DNA of 64,000 bases from Henckelia pumila. Taxonomy: Eukaryota > Streptophyta > Magnoliopsida > Lamiales > Gesneriaceae. The stretch covers positions 88,616,151 to 88,680,150 of the forward strand of contig NC_133120.1 of assembly GCF_033568475.1 (NCBI RefSeq), in the 5' to 3' direction. This document shows, in pieces, positions 34,823 to 45,636 of the stretch. A program made the position numbers and the translations under genes. A model generated the notes under the pieces. The model did no database searches. It saw nothing but the letters and a program-made list of their open reading frames with translations, and was not told the origin of the DNA. Each line of letters begins with the position of its first letter. The stretch's first letter is position 1.

Positions 34823-35861
34823 CTCATTCCATTTGGTAACCCCGGGTCTTGGAATCTTTCTAACCAAATAAATTGTTTATTACTTTATTTTATGTGGAAG
34901 TTTATAATTTTTATGAACTTTTGAGTTGCCAGACATTCTTGTAAAGAAATCTGAACCATATGTTTTAGCTAATGCCGATGGTGTCAACAGCCCTGTGTAA
35001 ACAGAGCTATCAATTGTGAGAATTTTCTCTGGTTAAGTTACCACCCGATTCTTAGTCGATGTATGAACAGGAATTAATTACATTAATTGTTCCTCAGTCA
35101 TTTCCAATTTTTATTTTGCAAATCCACACGCTGTTAAAAAGGTAAGTTTGTGCTACAGTTTTACTGCACATGCTGTTTCTTGGTGTATATTTTTTCTGTT
35201 ACCTACCTCAACAACATTGCATAAGTCGAACGCCACACCACTTGATCATATTGAGAGATTGTAGTCAGATATGGTTATTGATAACACATTTTCATTTACT
35301 GTATTGTAGATAATAATATACATGTTTGCTATTGTTTTTTAAAGAAACTATAGTCGAATGTAGATTTCAATGATATGTATAAACACATTAATGTTGTGTA
35401 GACCGTTTTAAATTTGAGGTGATGCGTATAAGGTTGTAATAGAGGAAAAGACACATAAAATGGTAATACTTGATTTAAATTTTGAAAATAGAAGCAGTAA
35501 TGAGACTCTCATCCACTATCATCTCTAGTGACTGGTAGCAACTGGCAAAAGATTCAGTACAGTTTAGTGGATTCGTAATTGTATACAATTCAACGCTTGA
35601 TTCAGAAAGGGTGAATATTAATGGGGTAGAGTGTACCTTTTGCAGTACGTCGATTTAGAGTGGAAACCAAAAATCTACTTCTTTTGGCAAAACAGAGGAA
35701 ACCAAAATCTTGGATCAAAGCAGTGTTTGAGATTGCTTAAAATCACTTTTTAAGTGATCACAAACACTACCTAAATATAGTTGATCACCAAGCACGCACG
35801 AGGGAACTGGAATAGCCTTCTTGCGGATGTTTTTTTTTTCTTCACGTGCTATTGTAAATGG
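34823..35861. other. Intergenic region between REVEILLE and ORRM6-like genes
   Basis: It holds the 3'UTRs of two converging genes (RVE on +, RRM gene on -) and AT-rich spacer. No further gene or bounded repeat is seen. Confidence 0.5.
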
Positions 35862-37873
35862 TCACTCCGGCTCTCCGGGTTTCTGCTTGATCCCCTCACG
35901 TAGTTCACCTCTGGATTTTGCTACCTCAACAAAGATTACTCGGCCATCTAGAAACTGCAGCAAAGGTTGGGAAGCCAGTTCAAATCGAGAGAAAAATTGT
36001 TGAAAGGAACAAAGATTACTTGACCATCTAAATTTATACATCTGTATCCAGAAATCTTTAGTGATCTAAAAGAAATCTTCCAATATGCAAATCTAGACTT
36101 TTTTACATGTATGTGTGTGTCTGTGTGTGAAAAGGCCACTTACCTTTCCATGCATACCTTCAATGGCTTTCTGAGACTCCTCTGCCATGGCATATCTTAA
36201 GAATGCAAATCCCCTCGGCCTGTTCGCTATCTTATCCATCACCAAATTCACTATAATAATGACACACATGGTCTCATTTTAGAATCTTGAAACCCAAAAT
36301 TCAACCACTTGTGTGGGTTGAAAAATAATTTAAAGGATTTAAAATCCGTTCACATCATAGCCATGATTCTTATTTTTGAAAGAAATTAGCAATACAACAC
36401 TGTTTTAACAATATCATAAAGAGAACATCAGGATTGATGATTTTTACGTATCATATTCAAATTACCAAGAGACTGATACAAGTTTTTTTTAAAAAAATCT
36501 TGGTACAAGCCCAACAAAAAAGAGCTTTCCATAAAGAATTTGACAACCAAGTTTTGTGATGCAACTCTGACCTTCAACAAGCTCACCAAAATTTTCAAAT
36601 GCATTTCTTAGACTCTTCTCTGTGGTCCTAAAAGAGAGCCCTGGAAAGGAAGGGAAAAAAAAACCCTCAAAATCGTCGACGCATTAAGAGCACAAGCAGA
36701 AACACAATTCTCATGCACAACCATGGGGAATTGCTGATCAACACACAATAATCAAAGTTCAGAATTCATTGCCACAGCAAGTCATTCTAAATGTGCACAA
36801 GAATATAACTTGATGCAGCAACTTCAATCTTAAATACCATATTTGAGTGAAATATCATACCTAGGAGTGTAAGAGAGCCAAAACACTTGCATCAAAGTTC
36901 AACTCAACCAAACTCTAGTAGTAGCTCAGTGAAGCTCGAAGTTACAACTTTTAATTTTCTATTACTTAAATCACTATTCTATTCATACTTGTTTACAAAA
37001 TTATTTTTACATAACTAACTTTGTAAAAGTCGTAAGATACTTCTGTTCGACCTCAACTCAAGCTTGAATTAAGTGTGGGAAGATCATGTTTGGGGTGAAG
37101 GCAAGAATTCTCTGACCTTGAATTTTCTCAAGGATAAGAAGAATGAGCTTTCAACTCTCCAATGTTTTGCAAGAGTTTAATTTCTAAATTTACCTCCCTG
37201 ATCAGACTTTTGACTGTATGCATGAGCATGAGAGCTCAAACTTAAGCTCGAGCAACTTGGAAACCACTCAACTCAACATGAATAATCGACGCTAGGTTCA
37301 GGTCGAGATCTAACTCGAGCTAGACCACATTTCATAGTTCCTGTTTCTATGGAGATTCTGACGTCCTGCTCAGTGATGACTCTTGCTTTAAATTTAGGAG
37401 TTTGAACTGTTCGAAGATGAAAACATGTCACTAAAAATAATTCAACATACGAATATAATATTAAATTTGAAAGTTTCAGCCACCAGTACACGTCATATAG
37501 AATCACTGTTGAAGACGCACTAAAAATTTCCAGAAAACACGAGTTACCAATGCTTCAATTACCAAAAAATCCAAACATAAAGTTTAACGAGAGAGAGAGA
37601 GACAGAGAGAGACAGAGAGAGAGAGAGCTAACCGCTAACGAAGAGTTTGGTGGAAGGATTGAAATGCGTTCTCGACGCGGCGGAAGAAGGCTGAGTAGGT
37701 GGGAGATACGCCGCAATTAGAAGATTATTAGATTCTCGAACTCCACTTGCAAGCTTGTTGGGCTTAAGAGGTGAGGAGTAGAAGAATCTTGCCGATATGC
37801 TTCCCGGTGGCGGCAGCGGCGTCGCGAGGAGGGGGCGAGGTCGAATGTGGTGGTTGAAGGTGGCGGTGGCCAT
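35862..37873 (-). CDS. ORRM6-like organelle RRM protein
   Basis: Four exons on the minus strand (37873-37633, 36640-36572, 36250-36144, 35954-35862) give 169 aa. The first 70 residues are rich in Pro, Ser, Arg and Ala and poor in acidic residues, as in a plastid or mitochondrial transit peptide. One RRM follows: RNP2 LFVSGL at 77-82, SFRTTEKSLRNAFENFG, RNP1 RGFAFLRY, and the last strand FLDGRVIFVE. The VMDKIANRPRGFAFLRY and GMHGKFLDGRVIFVE stretches match Arabidopsis ORRM6, which is needed for C-to-U editing of plastid psbF and accD transcripts. The chosen start is the first in-frame ATG; a GTG lies 27 bp upstream in the same frame. Intron 1 starts with a long CT repeat. Family confident; exact orthologue likely but not certain. 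Confidence 0.82.
37578..37627 (-). repeat. GA/CT microsatellite at the 5' splice site of the RRM gene
   Basis: A (GA)n run with two GACAGAGAGA interruptions starts four bases inside intron 1 of the ORRM6-like gene. In the transcript it reads as CU repeats directly downstream of the splice donor GTTAGC. Length changes here could affect splicing. Confidence 0.75.
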
Positions 37874-38079
37874 TTCCGTCGTCTGATGATATCCCCACAC
37901 GATTGATTAGACAAGACGGCTACTCTTTTACGCATTTCCAACAAGCCCCTTCAATTTTCTTAAAATAACATTTTGGTACCTCAGAAACTGACAAATAGCA
38001 CTTCCTAACCGTCTTGTTTTTCGAATGGAGATTAGCAACGATCGCATTTGAATCATTTTTACCCTACTTTCATTTTCTA

Positions 38080-38567
38080 CAGTGTTCTAAAAGGCGACCC
38101 CGAGGGCGGGACGCTAGATTGTTGCTCACCGCCTCGTTTTTTTCCTAGGCTATGCTTTTAGGCGCTGTTCGTCTAATCTGACAAAAATCCACCTAGGCGG
38201 TTACTATTTTTTGAAAAAAAAAAAGAAAGAATAATAACTAAAAGAGAGAGTGGCGACGCCAGAAACAAACACGGAAAGAAAGAAAAAGCGCAAAAATAAA
38301 AGTCAAGTAAAAAATTAAATTTCATATTACATGTGAAGACTTGATATTTATTAATATCTATGTAATTATTGTTGTTGTTATTATTATTAATAATAATAAA
38401 ATTTTATAAGAGTTTCGTACAAAAACTGAAAAACATAAGACATAATTTATATTTTTATAGTAAAACTCATGAATATTTCAAATTATTTATTATTTAGGTT
38501 TAAAAATAAAAATTGCCTAGGCGGTGGGTCGCCGCCTGCCTACCGCCTAGAGTTTTTTAGAACATTG
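38080..38567. mobile_element. hAT-type MITE with CAGTGTTCTAAAA ends
   Basis: The 488 bp element starts CAGTGTTCTAAAAGGCG and ends TTTTTTAGAACATTG, an imperfect terminal inverted repeat. The 8 bp flanks ATTTTCTA (38072-38079) and ATTTTTTA (38568-38575) differ by one base. Internal GGCG/CCTAGGCGG motifs are inverted near the two ends. It has no coding capacity. It lies about 200 bp upstream of the RRM gene's start codon, so it may overlap its promoter. Confidence 0.8.
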
Positions 38568-39365
38568 ATTTTTTATCAGTGATTTTATGATGTAATTTAA
38601 TTTAATAACGTAATTTTGATTTAAATATATATAATCGATGTACTATGTGAAAGTACATTTAGTATTTATAATTAGAATATTTCTCAATTAATTATTATCT
38701 CATAAACATTTCTAAATGACGATATTTAAAAAAATTCATGACATGTTAAATGAATACTTTTACATTTCATAAAAATTGTTTATATGTGATTTAACTGAAT
38801 TATACTTTATACACAAAAAGAACAAAATGTGTTTCTTTCTTTTTTAACATAAAAATACATTTCATTAAAGATCGGAATTTACAATTTCTTGTAACCAATA
38901 AGAAAAACCAAAATTAATCCATTCAAAGGATTGAGACGCACAAGAAGCAAATCTGGCTCTTGGCATGAAATTCAAGTCAATCTTGTCGATGATGACGCTC
39001 TGGAGTTTATGATGCAATCTCTCAATATATGTATATTGCATTTGTACGTCGAAGCAAACCAAATTGACCATCGCGTTGGTCATGTCGACCAAGAATCAGA
39101 TATTTTACACATCACTGAAGGAATGAACAACATGTATATGTATCCTGAAAATGGATCGTAAGATCAATATATCGCTGGCACATCCGAACCTGATCTTGCA
39201 AGTTGGCCACAAACGATACGTGGTTGGGAAAAAAATGCTGGTACAACAAAAATTCAAATTTTGCGCCATGCGTTGATGATTCTAGAAGTGAAAACGAAGA
39301 TGTTCAGAGAAGCGATACAAAGCCAAAAATGTCATACGTGGAGTCTGAGGAAGATGATGATGACA
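38568..39365. other. Non-coding stretch left of the copia fragment
   Basis: AT-rich up to about 38870, then about 500 bp of more balanced composition. A 76-codon frame at 38931-39161 (with VDDDALEFMMQSLNI) faintly recalls the N-terminal region of MULE-encoded proteins, but I cannot support that. No conserved domain is visible. Confidence 0.4.
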
Positions 39366-39758
39366 AGGAGTTTTTATTATATAAGAAAGGCAAGATGATG
39401 GAACTCGAAGAAATTCGAGAAGAACCTGAGATACAAAATAACGATCCCACACCTCAAGAACCTTCAGTGGACACGCCTACATCTAGGAGATCCGAGAGGA
39501 CTTCTAGACCTCCTATTCGATATGGTCTTCTTCTTGAAGGGGATCAAAGTGAACCCGACATTGGATGTGATCCAAGAAACTTCAAGGAAGCAATTTCTGA
39601 TGCGGATTCGAATTTATGGCTTGATGCTATGCAGTCGGAAATAGACTCGATGCATACAAACCAAGTTTGGTCTTTAGTAGATCCTCCCAATGGAATTGTT
39701 CCAATAGGGTGTAAATGGATCTACAAGAGAAAACTTGGGCCTGATGGCAAGGTACTCA
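39366..39758 (+). pseudogene. Ty1/copia pol fragment (IN-RT linker and RT start)
   Basis: The frame from EFLLYKKG through RSERTSRPPIRYGLLLEG to GCKWIYKRKLGPDGKVLT is closely similar to the same stretch of element E but lies on the opposite strand. It breaks off abruptly after GTACTCACC at 39758, before the conserved RT continuation, and carries no LTR, so it is a short dead copy from the same family. It ends 91 bp left of E's insertion site. Confidence 0.85.
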
Positions 39759-39849
39759 CCAAGTTTTCAAGACCAAGGTTTCCTTCCCACTTAGCCACCA
39801 AATCAGGCAGAAGCTGGAGGGCTTATAAATAAACCAACAAAAGGACACC

Positions 39850-41707
39850 TGTTGGAAACGCGGCTCTCAGATCAATCACGATTGATACCCGGTGCAGCGG
39901 AAGTTTAAAATTTTGTTATGGAACAATTCCATAGTGTGGGTATCAACCGTTCAACGATTAAATTATTAGTGTGTAAAATTCAAATAACAATTAATTAAAT
40001 TTTACCTCCAATCTCGCAACGAGATTAATGGACACCAACAGATTTGATCTGCTCTTGTTGTCTCTCCCTGGAACCGATGAACTCCTTCAATCAGGTCCAC
40101 GAACAGAGGTTTAATCCCTCTGATAGATTGCACTAGAAAATATATCAGAAGTTTTCTGCGAAGAGAATAAACGAATCTGATTCACTATTCCAGACTGCAA
40201 TTCAAAATCACAGACCGGAAAATCTCGGGCAGAGGGGGAGGGGTCGGCCGAACAGAGAGAGAGAGAGCTAGGGTTCGAAAATTTTCTCTGTCTCAAAAAT
40301 TATGACCTGTTGTGTCTAATTTCTGTACTGAAATAACTTATTTATAATGCAGGCCACTAACACCTTAGGGCCCATTAGTCATAAGTTAGGGCCCGACAAG
40401 CAAAGCCCGCATGTTCAGAAATTAATATAAAATTCATCGTGACTCCGATTGATAAACCGATTTTACCAATGTGCACAGAAACCATTTCTGCACATTTTAA
40501 AGTCAAGATAAATTTTCCTGAATCCGAATTCAGTGGTTTCCAAAAATGTCCATCCCTATGTCATTTTAGGAAATCCTACTCCCTTACTCTTATTTAAGAA
40601 GTCCAACTCCTTAGTTCATTAAATTTAACTCTTTAAATTTAACTATCTCAACGGGGATTAAAACTCCATTACACTGTGTGACCCTCAATGGTTCAGGGAT
40701 ACAGCTAGTCGTGGGCTCACAACTCCTTGTGACTCGGAACAACACTTTCCGACTTGCCCAACGAATCATGGTAAAGCGCCTAGCAACATCGCCCCATGAT
40801 TCCCTAGGTATCACTGATAGTGCCTACAAGAACCAGTAGATTTTGGTTAGCGTACAGTACGGTCCCTTCATCCATATATCCCGATCGAATCAACAACCAT
40901 TGGTATATCGAGAGTCGCTCAAGATTCGATAACTATGCAATACATCTTGAAGATCAAATTAGTGACATCGCATGTGCTACTAAGAAACCATTTCTTAAAT
41001 CACATCAAGTACTCTGGCCAGAGATTCGTCACACTAATATCTCCTCAGATCGCATAGGATATCCACACTCGCAAGTATGTGGTGAATCCTTGACAACAAT
41101 GCATCGACTCCTATATGTGTCGTAACTGTACCCAATCTCGACACCTGATGACCCCCATAGAGTCGGTAAACGAGTCAAAGCACAGCACTAGTATATAGAG
41201 TCTCCATGATGTTTCAAGTCGTAAGGACTAATGGTGTACAACCAAAACCGCGGACTTTATCCACTCGATAAGTGATAACCACTTGGAAAGTCCGGATAGG
41301 GTAGTTCGATTATTCATCCTATGAATATCCATTTGCATGCTTCGAACATCTTTATGTTCCCTACCAATGAAACGTGGTACTCCGCATCGCAAATGCTAGT
41401 CTCAAACTCGAGCGATCCTTATCCTTATTATCGGACGGCTCAATCGACTAGGAACAGTTTAGAATATACAGTGACTATAAGATGTATTTCATGATAGACA
41501 TCTCCATGTTCTACCACATCTTACATACACTATGGTATATTCAAGGTCTTTATCAAAACAACAATAGTATATCACAATATAACAATATGAAGTAATATAA
41601 AGTCATTGCCATAAAAGTGTAAATAATATTAAACAAAAGATTGTTTATACAAAGAGTCATCAAAGCTCATAGCCACACAGTTGGCTCACTGGGCACCCAC
41701 TCTTACA
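39850..41707 (-). repeat. 3' LTR of copia element E
   Basis: It runs TGTTGGAAACGCGG to ACTCTTACA on the + strand. The adjoining ATCTCCCACTTGCC (41708-41721) is the reversed polypurine tract. It has the same 1858 bp length as the 5' LTR, with about eight substitutions. Confidence 0.93.
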
Positions 41708-41721
41708 ATCTCCCACTTGCC

Positions 41722-44700
41722 CTATAGCCAACTAGTCATACTACGTAGACCCATTGCTTCGCGATGTTTGTCAAACAATGGTCCTGGCAAAGGCTTAGTA
41801 AGCGGATCAGCGATATTGTCTGCAGAGGCCACTCGTTCGACAGTGATGTCTCCTCTTTCCACAATCTCCCGGATGATGTGGTATTTCCTCAGTACGTGTT
41901 TGGATCTTTGATGAGACCTTGGTTCCTTTGCTTGAGCAACGGCACCCGTGTTGTCGCAGTACACCGGGACTGGACCAACAAATTCAGGAATGACGCCCAA
42001 CTCTTGGACGAAATTCCTCATCCAAACGGCCTCTTTAGCAGCAGCTGATGCTGCAATGTATTCAGCCTCAGTGGTGGAATCCGCTGTGGTGTCCTGCTTG
42101 GAACTCTTCCAAGAGACAGCACCGCCATTGAGCATGAACACAAATCCAGAGGTTGACTTCGAGTCATCCACGTCACTTTGGAAGCTAGAGTCGGTATAGC
42201 CTTCCAATTTGAGTTCTCGTCCTCCATAAACCATGAACATATTCTTAGTCCTTCGCAAGTACTTAAGAATGTCCTTCACGGCTTTCCAATGCATTTGACC
42301 AGGATTAGACTGATATCTGCTCGTGACACTCAGAGCAAATGCTACATCCGGTCTGGTAGATATCATCCCATACATGATACTACCTATAGCTGACGCATAT
42401 GGTACATGTGTCATATTCTCTATCTCTTCATCAGTCTTGGGACACATAGACTTGGATAGAGAAACTCCATGACACATGGGTAGATGTCCTCTTTTGGACC
42501 CATCCATTGAAAACCGTTTCAATATGGTATCGATGTAGGTTGATTGAGTGAGTCCTATCATTCTCTTAGACCTATCTCTATAGATCTGTATCCCAAGAAT
42601 GTAGGATGCCTCTCCCAAATCCTTCATCGAAAATCTACCTGATAACCATATCTTTGTTGACTGCAACATCCCTACATCATTCCCAATGAGTAGGATGTCA
42701 TCAACATAAAGTACTAAGAATGTCACAGCATCCTTAACTACTTTCTTGTACACGCACGGTTCCTCCGGGTTCTTGATGAAACCAAAATCTTTTATTGTTT
42801 CATCAAATTTCTGGTTCCAACTTCTTGATGCTTGTTTTAGACCATAAATTGATCTCTGAAGCTTGCATACCTTATGCTCGCTTCCCATGGATGTGAACCC
42901 CTCTGGCTGCTTCATATAGATTTCTTCCTTAATGTCTCCATTAAGAAAAGCAGTCTTCACATCCATTTGTCATATCTCATAGTCATACCATGCAGCTATG
43001 GCAATAAGGATTCTTATGGACTTGAACATAGCAACTGGTGAAAAGGTTTCATCATAGTCAACTCCTTGCCTTTGAGTATAACCTTTCGCCACCAATCGCG
43101 CCTTGTAGGTCAATACCTTACCATCAGGCCCAAGCTTTCTTTTGTAGATCCATTTACACCCTATTGGAACAATTCCATCGGGAGGATCTACCAAAGACCA
43201 AACTTGGTTTGTATGCATCGAATCCAATTCTGACTGCATAGCTTCAAGCCATAAATTCGAATCCGCATCAGAAATTGCTTCCTTGAAGTTTCTTGGATCA
43301 CATCCAATGTCGGGTTCATCTTGATCCCCTTCAAGAAGAAGACCATATCGAACTGGAGGTCTAGAAGTCCTTTCGGATCTTCTAGGTGCAGGCGTGTCCA
43401 GCAATGGTTCCTGAGGTGTAGGATCGTTATTTTGTATTTCGGGTTCTTCTCGAACTTCTTCGAGTTCCATCATCTCGCCTTTCTTATCCAATAAGAATTC
43501 CTTCTCCAAGAAGGTGGCATTCCTAGAAACAAACACCTTTGTTTCAGCAGGATAATAGAAATAATATCCGATTGAATTCTTCGGATACCCTACAAAATAA
43601 CATAAGCTGGATCGACTATCCAACTTATCTCCCACTGTCCGCTTCACGTAAGCAGGACATCCCCAAATCCTCAAGTACGAATACTTAGGAGCTTTGCCAT
43701 TCCATAACTCGTATGGTGTTTTGTCCACTGCTTTAGTGTGGACGTTGTTCAACAACAATACCGCCGTTTCAAGCGCATAGCCCCAAAACGAAGGTGGAAG
43801 CTCAGTGAAGCTCATCATAGATCGAACCATGTCCAACAAAGTTCGATTACGACGCTCCGATACACCATTAAGCTGTGGTGTCATAGGAGGAGTCCACTGA
43901 GAGAGAATCCCATTCTCTTTCAGATAGTCCAAAAACTCGGTACTTAAGTATTCTCCACCTCGATCCGATCGAAGTGCTTTAATACTTTTACCTAGCTTGT
44001 TTTCTACTTCAGCCTTGAATTCTTTGAACTTTTCAAATGCTTCAGACTTATATTTCATTAAATATAAATACCCATACCTTGAATAATCGTCAGTAAAGGT
44101 AATGAAGTAGGTGTGGCCATATTGAGTCCCAACTCTAAATGGTCCACAAACATCTGTATGGATCAAATCCAACAGATTTTGACTACGCTCAGGTTTCCCC
44201 TTAAAAGGAGATTCAGTCATTTTTCCTTTTAGGCAGGATTCACAAGTAGGTAGAGAGTTAATATCAGACATATCAAACATGCCCTCTCCCACTAGCTTGT
44301 TCATCCTCCTTGAGGAAATATGACCTAGTCTAGCGTGCCAAAGGTTTGCCGGGTTTTGACTATCGATTTTCCTTTTGTTTGTTGTCGCCGGTTTGTCAAT
44401 ACAATTCACTGGAACGTCTTTTAGTTTTAAATTGTATAGATCGTTTTCAAGTTGTCCATTTCCAATTAAACATTCATTCTTGTAAATATTGCAAATCTCA
44501 TTCACAAAATTACAAGAATAACCATCTCTATCAAGCATAGAAATAGAAATAATGTTTTTAATTAAATCTGGCACAAATAAAACATCTCTCAACAATAATT
44601 TAAAACCATTCTGCAAAATCAAACAAACATCTCCAATGGCCGTAGCTTCAACTCTGGAACCATTTCCGAGCCTCAGCTGGGTCTCACCCATTCTAAGCCT

Positions 44701-45636
44701 GCGACTTCTTGTCATCACCTGCAAATCATTGCAAATGTGAGATCCACATCCGGTATCCAATACCCAAGAAGTTGTATTAAGTGACATGTTTATTTCAATA
44801 TAGAACATACCCTTTGCAGTTCCTAACTGCTCAAGATACTCCTTGCAGTTGCGCTTCCAATGACCCGGCTTCTTGCAGTAATGGCAAACATCCTTGGATT
44901 TTCCATTGTTTGAAGCCTTTGTCTTTTGCTTCTTCTCGGGTTCCACTTTCTTGGGTGGGGCAGAACGTTTCTTGCCCTTCATACTTGGCCCCTTCTTAGC
45001 AGAAGATGAGGAGCCCACCAAGAAAGCTGGCTTATCCTTCTTAAGTGTGGATTCATATGTAACGAGCATATTGACCATCTCTTCAAGGGTGGCCTCTATC
45101 TTGTTCATATTAAAATTTATCACGAATCCATCAAATGAAGAAGGAAGAGATAGAAGCAGCAAGTCCACATTGAGTTCATGCTCCAACACCAAATCAAGGG
45201 TCGCTAACTTCTGTATGAGCCAAATCACTCGTACCCCATGATCACGGACCGAAGTCCCTTCACGCATGCGGCACGTCATCAACTCCTTAACAGTAGAGAA
45301 CCTTTCAGCCCTCGACTGAGCCCCAAAAAGTTCCTTGAGTTGCGCGTGAATGTCAGCAGCATTCACCGTGTCCTCAAATCGCCTCTGGAGTTCATCAGAC
45401 ATCGAGGCTTGCATATAGCATTTGGTCTTGATGTCATGGTCCCACCATGCATCAAGCTTGGCCAATTCCTCCGGACTAACATCAGCTGGTGCTTCCTTCG
45501 GAGGTGCTTTCTCTAACACATAGAGCATTTTCTCCGAAGTTAAGACAATCTTCAACTTCCGGAACCATTCCGTATAGTTGGCGCCAGTCAGCTTGTTTTG
45601 TTCGAGGATCGAGAATAAAGGATTTCGCGAATTCAT
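41722..45636 (-). CDS. Copia gag-pol polyprotein with one in-frame stop
   Basis: The frame reads from an ATG at 45636 (MNSRNPLFSILEQ) to 41722, about 1300 codons, with a single TGA stop at 42969-42967 after WYDYEI. In order it shows a copia-type gag, a CCHC zinc knuckle (CHYCKKPGHWKRNC), protease (WVLDTGCGSHIC), GAG-pre-integrase (LWHARLGHIS), integrase core (HTDVCGPF, FTDDYSRYGY), reverse transcriptase (YVDDILL) and RNase H (VYCDNTGAVA). The order IN before RT places it in Ty1/copia. An upstream in-frame ATG at 45672 is less likely to be the start. The stop lies in RT just before the conserved MDVKTAFLNG, so this copy should lack full-length RT/RNase H unless the stop is read through. All other domains are open. 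Confidence 0.93.

Noticed and set aside
38931-39161. MULE-type protein fragment
   Set aside because: The resemblance is limited to a few residues, the frame is only 76 codons, and no transposase motif follows.
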